From positions 1 to 28,521 of the forward strand of contig JAEYNX010000026.1 in the NCBI GenBank assembly GCA_023412215.1: a stretch of 28,521 nucleotides of DNA, read 5' to 3'. Position numbers and translations under genes: made by a program. This document shows, in pieces, positions 13,717 to 20,690 of this stretch (its first letter is position 1; each line of letters opens with the position of its first letter). Origin of the DNA: Bacillota bacterium (GTDB lineage: Bacteria > Bacillota > Clostridia > Oscillospirales > Ruminococcaceae). Below the pieces are notes generated by a model. It had not been told where the DNA came from. It saw only the letters and a program-made list of their open reading frames with translations, and ran no database searches.

Positions 13717-14235
13717 ATGGCGAAGGCAGTGAAGGTTGAGTTTGTGCACTACGGCCCGCGCAGGATGGTGGGCAAAGAGATACGAACCCCCATCAGCGAG
13801 CGGATTCACCAGTTCTGGGGGCAGTGCTTCGCGGATGGAACGTTTGAAACGCTGACCGCGATGAAAGACTACTTCCCGCTCGAGGACCCGGATGCCTACA
13901 TAGGCTACTTTCGGGAATACGACAACCGCGACGAGTCGTTTAAATACGTCGTCGGCCTGCTGATGAACGGCGATACCCCCGTGCCGCAGGGCTTTGTGGG
14001 GTACGATGTCCCCGACTGCCTGATTGTGAGGGTGTGGATAGAGGGCGACGAGGCGGAGATTTACAACAGCGCCTACTTTTTGATTACCGAGGCGATGAAG
14101 CAAAACGGCTACGAGGTGGACTGGGAGAACTTCTACTGGTGCGAGGTGTACACCGACGAGCGGTACGCGCTGCCTAAATCAAAGGGCGAAAAGGTGGTAA
14201 CGCTCGATTACTACATGCCCTGCAAAAAGGCGTAA
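13717..14235 (+). CDS. GyrI-like / AraC effector-binding domain protein
   Basis: The 172-residue product consists of a stand-alone SOUL/GyrI-like small-molecule-binding domain with no DNA-binding part. Family-like segments are MVGKEIRTPISERIHQFWGQCF near the N-terminus, YIGYFREYD, KYVVGLLM, VPDCLIVRVWIEGDEAEIYNSAYFLITEAM, and EVYTDERY near the end. Such proteins bind hydrophobic or cationic compounds, and in some cases inhibit DNA gyrase or hydrolyse toxic adducts. The ligand cannot be told from sequence. The ATG at 13717 has AGAAAGGA about 10 bases upstream. It is followed by a separate promoter for the cupin gene. Confidence 0.82.
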   Translation: MAKAVKVEFVHYGPRRMVGKEIRTPISERIHQFWGQCFADGTFETLTAMKDYFPLEDPDAYIGYFREYDNRDESFKYVVGLLMNGDTPVPQGFVGYDVPDCLIVRVWIEGDEAEIYNSAYFLITEAMKQNGYEVDWENFYWCEVYTDERYALPKSKGEKVVTLDYYMPCKKA

Positions 14236-14284
14236 TGCCCCTGCCGGTTGCACTATATTGCGGCCGGGTTAAACACATAAAGCG

Positions 14285-14314
14285 TTTGCGCACAGGGAAG
14301 AATTGCTTTATACT
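14285..14314 (+). promoter_or_regulatory. Possible promoter of the cupin-GNAT pair
   Basis: TTTGCG (14285-14290) and TATACT (14309-14314) are separated by 18 bp, 49 bases upstream of the cupin start. The -35 match is weak. Confidence 0.4.
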
Positions 14315-14362
14315 GATAGAACGAACCGAATGCACAATCTAAAACGGGCAGGGGGAAATTTC

Positions 14363-14833
14363 ATGAGCGGTGAACCATTTATTCGCAGGGCCGAAACGGC
14401 GGACTGCATCGAGAAGGCGGAGCATCCCGATTATGCGTTTAAGCGGCGGGTGATTGTGGGAAAAGGCGACTCGGAGAACTTTGACATCTCCGTTTGTGAA
14501 GTTCCGCCCGGGAAGTCGGCGGTTCCCTATCATTATCACCTGCGCAACGAGGAGGTATTCTACATCTTAAGCGGCACCGGCCTGCTGAAAACCCCCGAGG
14601 GGGAGCGCACCGTTACCGCCGGTGACTTTCTCTATTTCCCCAACAACGAAAAGGGGGCGCATAAGCTGACGAACACCTCCCAGACCGAGCCGCTGGTGTA
14701 TGCGGACATCGACATCGTGCACGACCTTGAGGTCGCGGTATACCCCGACTCCGACAAGGTGGGCATCTTCGGCATGGGCAGGCGTCTGCTCTTTTCGGCC
14801 TCCCACCAGATGGGGTACTACGAGGGTGAATAG
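14363..14833 (+). CDS. Cupin-domain protein
   Basis: The 156-residue product is one cupin barrel. Motif 1 is PYHYHLRNEEVFYILSGTG, with metal ligands His57, His59 and Glu63 or Glu64. Motif 2 is GDFLYFPNNEKGAHKLTN, with His100. Full metal ligands suggest either an enzyme (isomerase or dioxygenase type) or a metal-dependent binding protein. The ATG at 14363 (MSGEPFIRRAE) has a GGGGGA site 7 bases upstream; a longer in-frame extension to 14303 lies within the promoter and is rejected. The GNAT gene starts 16 bp after the stop, so the two are co-transcribed. Substrate unknown. Confidence 0.85.
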   Translation: MSGEPFIRRAETADCIEKAEHPDYAFKRRVIVGKGDSENFDISVCEVPPGKSAVPYHYHLRNEEVFYILSGTGLLKTPEGERTVTAGDFLYFPNNEKGAHKLTNTSQTEPLVYADIDIVHDLEVAVYPDSDKVGIFGMGRRLLFSASHQMGYYEGE

Positions 14834-14849
14834 AGGAAAAGAGGACGAT

Positions 14850-15428
14850 ATGCTATCTGTAAAAAAGCTGCTGCTCGAAACCGAGCGGCTGTACATACGC
14901 CCCTATCGGGCGGAGGATTTTGACGCCTGCTTTGCGCTGATGCAGGACGGGGAGCTGTTTCGCTACCTCGATATGCAGGTTATGCCAAAGGAGGAGTATC
15001 GGGAGCTTTTTGATTGGATCATCGGGTGCTACAACACCCCGCCCCACGAGGATTTTAAATACTCCTTCAACATCCTGCGCAGGGAGGACGACGCCGTCGT
15101 CGGCTGGTGCGGCTTAGGCGGTGCTTCGTACGACCATGCCCAGAAGGAGATCTACTGGCTGATCGGCTCCGCCTACCAGCGCAGCGGCTACTGCACCGAG
15201 GCGGCATCGGCGCTGCTGCGCTACGGCTTTGAAACGCTGCGCCTGCCCCGCATCATCGCGCTGGCAAAGCCGGAGAACGCCCCCTCGCGAAGGGTGATGG
15301 AGAAGCTGGGCCTGCGCTGCTCGGGCACCCTCACCGGCCTGCCGCAGGAGTTTGACTGGAACAACGGCGAGGTGGTGTATGCCCTCACGCGCGAGGAATA
15401 TCTGCGGAATGCGGATCCTGTAAAGTAG
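14850..15428 (+). CDS. RimJ/RimL-type GNAT acetyltransferase
   Basis: The 192-residue product begins LLETERLYIRPYRAEDFDACFALM, the typical start of ribosomal-protein-type GNAT enzymes. It carries the acetyl-CoA loop YQRSGYCTEAASALLRYGFE (about 109-128) and the ending segment ENAPSRRVMEKLGLR. Such enzymes acetylate protein N-termini, aminoglycosides or small amines. The ATG at 14850 has AGAGGA about 7 bases upstream. A longer in-frame reading extends into the cupin gene in another frame and is an artefact. It is the last gene of this plus-strand run before the bidirectional terminator at 15494-15522. Confidence 0.88.
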   Translation: MLSVKKLLLETERLYIRPYRAEDFDACFALMQDGELFRYLDMQVMPKEEYRELFDWIIGCYNTPPHEDFKYSFNILRREDDAVVGWCGLGGASYDHAQKEIYWLIGSAYQRSGYCTEAASALLRYGFETLRLPRIIALAKPENAPSRRVMEKLGLRCSGTLTGLPQEFDWNNGEVVYALTREEYLRNADPVK

Positions 15429-15493
15429 CTTTCTTTTATGCGCGTATGTTCGTTACCCTTGAGTATTGGAAACCGCAGTCCACACAGCACACA

Positions 15494-15522
15494 AAAACGC
15501 CCTGCTTCACGCAGGGCGTTTT
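15494..15522. terminator. Bidirectional rho-independent terminator
   Basis: AAAACGCCCTGC (15494-15505) pairs with GCAGGGCGTTTT (15511-15522) around a TTCAC loop. A/T tracts on both sides allow termination of the plus-strand GNAT transcript and of the convergent minus-strand gene, whose stop codon overlaps the stem. Confidence 0.88.
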
Positions 15523-15967
15523 AATCCTCGTCCAGATATTCCTTTATGTATTCATCAGGGTGCAAGTGGTTGTACGCTGCTTTTGCCCCTTCCTGATAAA
15601 GGGCATCGTTGATCTCATCTGTTACTTTTATCTTATATACGATGTCATAGAACGGTGGCCATAACAGCAACACGGAATCATAAGCCGTTACCTCTATCAT
15701 CTGCCCAAGCTGGATGGCGTCGACCGAAAGCTCTTTGCCTTTTGCCCCGCTTATCGGAACCCCTTTTGTGGGAACATAGATCAATCTGAATTTTTGAGTA
15801 CTATTTTCTTTATATACCAGTAGGCTTTCAGCCGTATTTTTATATATCACACAGGCGTCAAAAGTAATCTTGGTTTGGCTATCGTACGCAATGTAAACCA
15901 TTACGAAGCAACTTAATACCGCAGCCAGAATGGGAAGCAGCACTCTTAAAAACCTTATTCTTTTCAA
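15521..15967 (-). CDS. Membrane-anchored extracytoplasmic protein (unknown function)
   Basis: The 148-residue product has a basic N-terminus (MKRIRFLR) and one hydrophobic segment (VLLPILAAVLSCFVMVYIAY), which could be a signal anchor. A soluble domain of about 115 residues follows, with alternating beta-type segments (TKITFDACVIYKNTAESLLVYKEN, KFRLIYVPTKG). The acidic C-terminus is DEYIKEYLDED. I do not recognise a family. The start is TTG at 15967: AGGGGGTG lies 5 bases upstream and no ATG or GTG fits. It stands alone on the minus strand between two convergent or divergent neighbours. AT content is somewhat higher than in adjacent genes, which could indicate a different origin, but the evidence is thin. 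Confidence 0.7.
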   Translation of the reverse strand: MKRIRFLRVLLPILAAVLSCFVMVYIAYDSQTKITFDACVIYKNTAESLLVYKENSTQKFRLIYVPTKGVPISGAKGKELSVDAIQLGQMIEVTAYDSVLLLWPPFYDIVYKIKVTDEINDALYQEGAKAAYNHLHPDEYIKEYLDED

Positions 15968-16046
15968 AGAAACACCCCCTGATTGTTATGATATACCAAA
16001 AAGTGTTTCAAGTACACCAGTAATACAAGCTTTTAAAGAGATTGTC

Positions 16047-16769
16047 TTACGCTTGCTTAAACGGGCTGCGGCCGTCCAGCCAGCCGTTTGCCTCCCAGTG
16101 CTTGCGGTCGGTCGGGTTCCAGTCGTTGTTCTTCATGGCCCCCTTCATCAGGGTAAAGAAAAACTGCGTGAACAATCGCGGGCGCAGCTGCTTTTCCCTG
16201 CGCACCGCCCTTGTAATCCGTGCCGCAAGGCGCTCGGTTTGCTGCCTTAGCTTTTGCTGCTTCTTCGCGGATACCTCCGCCCACTTGGAGGCGGCGACCC
16301 CGTTTTTGAGGGTAAACCGTCTTTTGAACCCCCAAAAGTCGAAGCTGTTGTTCAGCGTCTTGGCGGTGTGCGAAAGCCCGGCGCCCGCGGTGGTGACGAT
16401 CGAAACCCCCACCTTGTGGAACATCAGCGGGTTGGGACGGTGGCTCACCCACATGTAGCAGAGGTGGTCGAGCAGCGTCTTCATCTGCCCGGTGACGTCG
16501 AGCGCATATACCGGGGAGGCGAGCACCACCACGTCCGACGCCTCCATCGCCGCTACGATCGGCTGAACCTGCGCGCTGTGGGGGCAGGTCTGCTCCCCGT
16601 TATAGAAGCAGGAAAAACACCCGTTGCAAAACTGCTGCAGGTCGCGCGGCAGATAAAACTCCGTATATTCCGCCTCCCCTGCGGTGCTGAGCGCCTGCTT
16701 TAAAAGGTCTACACAATGCCAGGTGCTGCCCTGATGCATATTGCCGTACAGGATTGTTGCCTTTAACAT
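16047..16769 (-). CDS. Flavodoxin-fold NAD(P)H-dependent FMN reductase family protein
   Basis: The 240-residue product starts MLKATILYGNMHQGSTWHCVDLL, a flavodoxin-type FMN phosphate loop. The segment CNGCFSCFYNGEQTCPH carries a cysteine cluster like that of iron-sulfur flavoproteins or multimeric flavodoxin reductases. Then come DVVVLASPVYALDVTGQMKTLLDHL and the flavin-contact segment SIVTTAGAGLSHTAKTL. The C-terminal ~80 residues are basic and longer than in minimal family members. Start is the ATG at 16769 with AGGAAG 7 bases upstream; a GTG directly before it is in frame. It follows the TetR gene after 52 bp and is probably controlled by that regulator. Likely role: NAD(P)H-dependent reduction of quinone-like or electrophilic compounds; substrate unknown. 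Confidence 0.84.
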   Translation of the reverse strand: MLKATILYGNMHQGSTWHCVDLLKQALSTAGEAEYTEFYLPRDLQQFCNGCFSCFYNGEQTCPHSAQVQPIVAAMEASDVVVLASPVYALDVTGQMKTLLDHLCYMWVSHRPNPLMFHKVGVSIVTTAGAGLSHTAKTLNNSFDFWGFKRRFTLKNGVAASKWAEVSAKKQQKLRQQTERLAARITRAVRREKQLRPRLFTQFFFTLMKGAMKNNDWNPTDRKHWEANGWLDGRSPFKQA

Positions 16770-16821
16770 CACTGCTCTTCCTTTCTTTCGCTGCGTTGTT
16801 GCGGCGCTTTGGCACCGCCTT

Positions 16822-17463
16822 TCATTCCTCTCGGGGCCCTGCTGCCGTGTAACGGCAAAAATGCCGGATATGCCCCTGCACCAGCTCCTCCGCCTTGGCG
16901 AGCTCCTCTCCCCCGTTGTCGTAACGGTAAAACAGCAGAAAGATGGGCGCGTAAAACTCCCACGCCAGCACCTCGGGGTCTGCCTGCAGCATCAGCCCGT
17001 CGTCCATCATGCGCTTAAAGATCTGCGACTGGTAGGTGATGGCGTCGTCGAACATCAGCCTGCGAAACAGCTCGGCGGCCTCATTGCTACAGTACTGCTC
17101 CACGGTTAGCATCCGGCGCACCTTTACCATGGTATCGTCGGTAAAAATATAGCGGAACGCCTGCAGCGAGGCCGATACCAGCTGCTCCTCGGTGTAGCCC
17201 TCAAAAAGGCTCGTCACCCTGCCGTTTACCGGGAAGTCACCCTGCTCGTCCGCCACCTGCAGGGTGTGGAAAAAGGAGCCTATCTTCTCCGCGTACAGCC
17301 TCAAAATACAGTCGTAGATATCCCGCTTGTTTTTGTAATGTCGGTAAAGGGCGCTCTCGCGGATGCCCACCGCGGCGGCGATGTCCCGCACCGAGACGGC
17401 TTCGAACCCCCGCGTCGCGAACAGGTTCAGCGCCTCCTCCATAATCCTCTCTTTTGTACCCAT
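16822..17463 (-). CDS. TetR/AcrR family transcriptional regulator
   Basis: The 213-residue product begins MGTKERIMEEALNLFATRGFEAVSVRDIAAAVGIRESALYRHYKNKRDIYD, a textbook TetR DNA-binding domain with the recognition helix at about 35-43. The rest is an all-alpha ligand-binding domain. ATG at 17463 is preferred because GAGGGG lies just upstream (4-base spacing); ATG at 17475 is in frame but has no site. It reads from a consensus promoter that contains a palindromic operator, so autoregulation is expected. The flavoprotein gene follows in the same orientation and is the likely regulated partner. The ligand is unknown. Confidence 0.92.
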   Translation of the reverse strand: MGTKERIMEEALNLFATRGFEAVSVRDIAAAVGIRESALYRHYKNKRDIYDCILRLYAEKIGSFFHTLQVADEQGDFPVNGRVTSLFEGYTEEQLVSASLQAFRYIFTDDTMVKVRRMLTVEQYCSNEAAELFRRLMFDDAITYQSQIFKRMMDDGLMLQADPEVLAWEFYAPIFLLFYRYDNGGEELAKAEELVQGHIRHFCRYTAAGPREE

Positions 17464-17485
17464 ATTACCCCTCATCGATTATTTA

Positions 17486-17501
17486 GTGAACACTTGTTAA
17501 C
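17486..17501. promoter_or_regulatory. Second, imperfect operator-like palindrome
   Basis: GTGAACACTTGTTAAC shares the GTGAAC half-site with the upstream perfect palindrome and is an imperfect inverted repeat. It lies just downstream of the -10 box, near the expected transcription start, and could give cooperative repression. Confidence 0.55.
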
Positions 17502-17504
17502 ATT

Positions 17505-17533
17505 ATTATAGTGAACGATCGTTCACTTGTCAA
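17505..17533 (-). promoter_or_regulatory. Consensus promoter of the tetR-flavoprotein operon
   Basis: Read on the minus strand, TTGACA (17533-17528) and TATAAT (17510-17505) both match the sigma-70 consensus exactly, with the optimal 17-bp spacer. The spacer is filled by the TetR-type palindrome described separately. Confidence 0.9.
17510..17527. promoter_or_regulatory. TetR-type operator palindrome filling the promoter spacer
   Basis: AGTGAACGATCGTTCACT is a perfect 18-bp palindrome between the -35 and -10 boxes. Binding there would block RNA polymerase directly. A degenerate second site is at 17486-17501. Confidence 0.82.
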
Positions 17534-17566
17534 GAATGTATTTTTAAAACAATCTTTTGAACCGTG

Positions 17567-17595
17567 TTGTAAATTTATAGGAACCAGAATATAAT
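17567..17595 (+). promoter_or_regulatory. Probable promoter of the exported duplicated-domain protein gene
   Basis: TTGTAA (17567-17572) and TATAAT (17590-17595) are spaced by 17 bp, 87 bases before the start codon. It diverges from the TetR promoter about 35 bp away, so the palindromic operator may affect it only weakly. Confidence 0.6.
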
Positions 17596-17682
17596 ATACA
17601 TTGAAGTTAAAACATTATCCTCAAGGTGATATAAAGTAAAGCGTATCCCTCACATATCAAGAACGAAGAAGGGTAAAAACGC

Positions 17683-18378
17683 ATGAACAGATTTTTTGCT
17701 GTTGTGTTGGGCTTGATTCTCGCATTGCCTTTCACGGCGGGCGCCTCGGTGGCGTTTCCGGTAGAGGCAGCCCAACCGCCCTATTCCATCGGCTTGTTTT
17801 TTGAAGCCCTTGCACAAAACGCCGACGGCGCGGTTCCGGTGCCAGCCGAGGTGACACGTGCGCTAAAGCCTTATCAAGAGGTCATCGATAAACTAAACCG
17901 GGAGCTGGGCGCCCGCATGTTTATCCCCGCTGGGAGCGAAGAAACCGTTTACAGCAACCTTAAGGATTTATCCTCGGCGGAATTTGAGCGAAAATTGAGA
18001 TTAGATTATCAAATTGCCTTAGACCCGTCGTACAGAACGGAATTTGACATCGACAGGGGCAAAACCAGTATGAACAAATCGATGGTCGAGGTTCCATATG
18101 AGGTCATGCAGGGGCTGATGCCCTATCAGGAGATGCTGGATAAGCTGAATGACGAGTTAGGCGCCGACCTGTTTATCCCCGCTGGGCGAGAGCAAGAGGT
18201 ATACGATAAAGTGAAGGCCATCCCCCTGGATGAATTTGAAACCCGCATGCGGGATTACTACAAAGCACTGCCGGACAATTCAGCGCTCGAGCGAAAGTAC
18301 GGCCCCTACACCCCGCCCGTCACGGCATCTTCCTTACCCAACGCGGTAGGCCCCATAGAGGTTACTCCCATCGATTAA
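17683..18378 (+). CDS. Exported protein with a duplicated ~60-residue domain (unknown function)
   Basis: The 231-residue product has a clear signal peptide (MNRFFAVVLGLILALPFTAGASVAF). Two homologous units follow, at about 53-113 and 136-196. They share the pattern KPYQEVIDKLNRELGARMF / MPYQEMLDKLNDELGADLF, then IPAG-x-E-x-x-VY and an acidic helix ending in a DY motif. A Pro/Ser-rich C-terminus closes the protein. The Cys-free signal region argues against a lipoprotein. I do not recognise the family. The ATG at 17683 has AAGAAGGG about 9 bases upstream. It is a single-gene unit with its own promoter and a terminator. The helix-rich, repeated unit could mediate protein binding at the surface; that is a guess. 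Confidence 0.8.
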   Translation: MNRFFAVVLGLILALPFTAGASVAFPVEAAQPPYSIGLFFEALAQNADGAVPVPAEVTRALKPYQEVIDKLNRELGARMFIPAGSEETVYSNLKDLSSAEFERKLRLDYQIALDPSYRTEFDIDRGKTSMNKSMVEVPYEVMQGLMPYQEMLDKLNDELGADLFIPAGREQEVYDKVKAIPLDEFETRMRDYYKALPDNSALERKYGPYTPPVTASSLPNAVGPIEVTPID

Positions 18379-18393
18379 TTCGTTTATAACCGC

Positions 18394-18430
18394 AAAGAAG
18401 CCCCGCTTGGCGCGGGGCCTCTTTCTTTTG
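18394..18430. terminator. Bidirectional terminator between convergent genes
   Basis: AAAGAAGCCCCGC pairs with GCGGGGCCTCTTT around a short TTGGC loop, with a T-rich tract on the plus side and an A/T-rich one on the minus side. It separates the exported protein gene from the convergent HEPN gene. Confidence 0.88.
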
Positions 18431-18456
18431 AGCCTATATAGGCTGTATACGCTGTT

Positions 18457-18915
18457 TTATCTGCCGCCCTCGGCGGCAAACTGCTCGTCCATTTCTTCCT
18501 CCTGCTCTTCAAACACCTGTCGGCAGATGAAGTCGTACATCTCCTTGGCGGTTTTAAAGATCTCCTGTATGCGCTTTGGGCTGATGGTAAACGAGAGGTC
18601 GGTGGGGTAGCGCGTTTCAATGTAGAAGCGGTTGAGGGTGGCGCTTTCGTCCAGCCACGTGCCGAACTCCTTGTCGTACCGCAGCGCCTGCCTGCACAGC
18701 CAGGTGAGGTTGTGCCCGTCCAGCAGCCGGTCGGAGGCCACCAGCAGGTAGGCCTTGAGCGCCTTCTCGATGGTCTGCTGGCAGTGGAAAGCGCACACAT
18801 TGTAGCAGTCGCTGTGCGTAAGCAGCAGCTCGGCGGCGCGCATGTCCTCCCCCGCCTTGTTCAGCCAGTCGAGGTGGCGGCGGCTGTCGGAGGATCGCTC
18901 TTTATGTCGTCTCAT
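18457..18915 (-). CDS. HEPN domain protein
   Basis: The 152-residue product fits the small helical HEPN family: LDWLNKAGEDMRAAELLL, then CAFHCQQTIEKALKAYLLV, then RLLDGHNLTWL, then the C-terminal helix EIFKTAKEMYDFICRQVF. The HEPN RNase signature R-x4-H is present as Arg63-LLDG-His68. In HepT toxins it continues H-x-Tyr, and that Tyr is AMPylated by the partner; here the position is Leu70. The GH-x-L form resembles the COG2250-type HEPN proteins. The ATG at 18915 overlaps the stop of the nucleotidyltransferase gene (ATGA), so the two are translationally coupled. The longer in-frame reading to 18984 overlaps that gene without a start signal. A toxin-antitoxin role is possible but not shown. 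Confidence 0.82.
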   Translation of the reverse strand: MRRHKERSSDSRRHLDWLNKAGEDMRAAELLLTHSDCYNVCAFHCQQTIEKALKAYLLVASDRLLDGHNLTWLCRQALRYDKEFGTWLDESATLNRFYIETRYPTDLSFTISPKRIQEIFKTAKEMYDFICRQVFEEQEEEMDEQFAAEGGR

Positions 18916-19217
18916 AGCACCACAACCCCCGTTTCGTTGATGGTGCGCGCGAACGAGTGCGGGGTACCCAGCAGTTCGCGCCATTCGTCGGGGGTATAGA
19001 GGACGACATCAAACGGCAGCTCCGACTCGATGCCGAGGTAGATGCGCCGCTCGATCTCGGATTTATCCTCGGCGTTCACCACCACGCACAGCTTGAAGCT
19101 GATGAGCTTGCCGCCGACGCCTGTCTTCTGGTTAAACAGGATGATGTGCTCGGGCCTTACGGTTTGTTCAATGTCCTTTGCCACTGCGCGAATACAGTCA
19201 ATCAGCTGCGGTTCCAT
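18912..19217 (-). CDS. Degenerate minimal nucleotidyltransferase (MNT)-like protein, HEPN partner
   Basis: The 101-residue product has the size and position of an MNT antitoxin upstream of a HEPN gene. The fold-like pattern is visible: helix, then HIILFNQKTGVGGKLISFKLCVVVNA, then ELPFDVVLYTPDEW. However, the nucleotide-binding G-S-x-A-x-G-x-x-x-x-x-S-D-x-D motif is not intact: the region reads NQKTGVGGKLISFKLCV, with neither of the two catalytic Asp residues. Only the later Asp70 (FDVVLYT) remains. It is therefore probably inactive as a nucleotidyltransferase and may only bind its partner. The ATG at 19217 has GAAGG 7 bases upstream. Family assignment rests on context plus weak pattern, so it is moderate. 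Confidence 0.68.
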   Translation of the reverse strand: MEPQLIDCIRAVAKDIEQTVRPEHIILFNQKTGVGGKLISFKLCVVVNAEDKSEIERRIYLGIESELPFDVVLYTPDEWRELLGTPHSFARTINETGVVVL

Positions 19218-19334
19218 ACGATACGCCTTCTTTTTTATAGGTTATCGGAACGGCCTATCCCATTCCCATGAATTTTCGGATGTATATTGTGGGGGTGAGG
19301 TCTTTCGCCCGTCCTTGTGACGTTCCCCGTGGGG

Positions 19335-19655
19335 GTAGGGGGACGGCGTCCTCGACGTCCCCCTGATGCGCGCCGCGTTCCGGTGATAATAGGGAACGGC
19401 CACCGTGCCGTTCCGAAAGAAACCGGATTTCACGCCGTAGGGGCGGCAATTTGCCGCCCGCATATCCGGCCCACCCGCAAGGTATTACCAGGGGCAATTG
19501 ATAATCGTCCCTACAAATTTAGACCTACGGACGGGTTCTAGTCCCGTCTGCCCCCAACATTCCCATGGGGCCTGTAGGGGACAGCGTCCTCGACGTCCCG
19601 TCAATCATTATGTGTCTGCGTGTTACGTGTAGGGGCGGCAATTTGCCGCCCGTGG
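19335..19655. repeat. Cluster of short palindromic units upstream of the nucleotidyltransferase gene
   Basis: Units are at 19335-19365 (GACGGCGTCCTCGACGTC core), 19390-19415 (GGAACGGCCACCGTGCCGTTCC), 19437-19460 (GGGCGGCAATTTGCCGCCC), 19490-19514 (degenerate GATTGATAATC core, inverse orientation), a GACGGG-ttctagt-CCCGTC hairpin near 19525-19544, 19574-19600 (GACAGCGTCCTCGACGTC) and 19629-19655 (GGCGGCAATTTGCCGCC again, ending CCCGTGG). The last unit abuts the outer arm of large element copy 2. No gene is visible. Confidence 0.85.
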
Positions 19656-19700
19656 TTTTTACCTACTGCGCTTTTACTATGATTCCTGATTTATTTAACA

Positions 19701-20303
19701 TTGTCGCTCAGGCCGCGACAGGCCCATACTTTTGTTATTCGACAAAAGTATGCAAAAACGAAGCAGGGAGTACCCTGCACCCCGCGGCTTACGGCTGCGG
19801 AGGGATGACTGATACACTATCATGGATAACTCGGCAAAAGCACGACATGCGGCTCTAGCCTTAGGTCGTACTTTTGTAGATGCAAACATAGTTTGCATCT
19901 ATGCCCTCGTTCACTCAGTCGTAGAATGCCGTTTTCCGCATCCGTAAGCCGCCACTCTCTTTTAGATTTGTACTAATCTTTGGATAGAGAGCAACGCAGA
20001 CAAGCAGGCGGTAGTACCGTGTTCGATAGAGACCCCGAGGGTATAAAATGCGAAGCATAGAGGCGAACACAGTTCGCCTGCGAACGGCGACACCCTGAGG
20101 CTAGAGCCGAATGTGCCAAGCAACCGAAGGTTGCATGTTTGCACGAGGGTGCCAGAGTAGAGGCATCCATCTCCCCACGCCTGTTTGACTGCGCGGGGGT
20201 TCAGGGGGCTTGCCCCTGATTCGCTGGGCTTTTCAGCTTGCTGAAAAGCTGCTACTCTTTCTCGGACAAGAAAAGTAGGGGCCCGTCGCGGCCTGAGCGA
20301 CAA
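19701..20303 (-). repeat. Large structured non-coding element, copy 2 (inverted, near-complete)
   Basis: Terminal inverted repeats of 28 bp lie at 19698-19725 and 20279-20306 and match at 27 of 28 positions; each is a hairpin (GTCGC-tcaggcc-GCGAC). Orientation is opposite to copies 1 and 3. Read on the minus strand, the order of hairpins and conserved motifs is the same as in copy 1. The loop motif with its AAAAGCACGAC / GTCGTACTTTT stem is at about 19835-19875, and a TAGATGCAAAC/GTTTGCATCTA hairpin is near 19876-19902. A second loop motif is at about 20096-20115. The terminal stem differs from copy 1 in paired positions (CATACTTTTGT/ACAAAAGTATG). This copy has an extra AGCTTTTCAG/CTGAAAAGCT hairpin near 20230-20250 and an internal GGCGAACACAGTTCGCC unit near 20062-20078. 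A 113-codon reading frame across it is judged spurious. Confidence 0.88.
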
Positions 20304-20366
20304 TGTATGATTAATAAGAATTTATATTAGGGGCACGGCGTATAAACCACAGGGTAGCGGGATTAC

Positions 20367-20652
20367 GCGGGCGAACACAGTTCGCCCCTACCTGATTTCC
20401 GTGGATGGTCGGAACCAACCACAGGCCGCCGAGGTCGTCGGCCCCTACAACGCGACAACCGGATGGTTAGGGTTGTAGGGGAGACCTTTGGTCTCCCGCG
20501 GATTCTATGCAACGTGCGGTTAGACCGCGGGCGAACGCAGACGCGGATTTCGCGGTTCGCCTCTACGGGCTATCTCTGTCACGGGCGGGAAGACCCCGCC
20601 CCTACACGATAAGGGCCGGTGCCAAACGGAACGGCACAGGGGCCGTTCCCTA
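20367..20652. repeat. Cluster of short palindromic units between element copy 2 and the ECF gene
   Basis: Units, mostly in the reverse orientation (GCGGG...CCCCTAC), are at 20367-20391 (CGAACACAGTTCG core), 20424-20448 (GCCGCCGAGGTCGTCGGC), 20475-20501 (GTAGGGGAGACC-ttt-GGTCTCCC), 20526-20566 (compound CGAACGCAG...TTCG core), 20582-20605 (GGGCGGGAAGACCCCGCCC) and 20628-20652 (GGAACGGCACAGGGGCCGTTCC). They end about 40 bp before the stop of the ECF S-component gene. No gene is visible. Confidence 0.85.
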
Positions 20653-20690
20653 TGAAAGCCTTGAACAGATACGCGGTGCTGCAAAACGCC

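Noticed and set aside
19519..19556. tRNA 3'-half-like sequence (GACGGG-ttctagt-CCCGTC followed by TGCCCCCA)
   Set aside because: It resembles a T-arm plus acceptor strand, but no D-arm, anticodon arm or matching 5' acceptor strand lies upstream; that DNA is a palindromic unit. It is more likely one more hairpin unit.
19962..20303. 113-codon minus-strand reading frame inside large element copy 2, with similarity to a 60-codon frame at 28209-28391
   Set aside because: The similarity only reflects that both are the same repeat. There is no ribosome binding site, the frame crosses hairpins and terminal repeats, and copy 1 does not keep it open. Database entries resembling it would likely be mis-annotated repeats.
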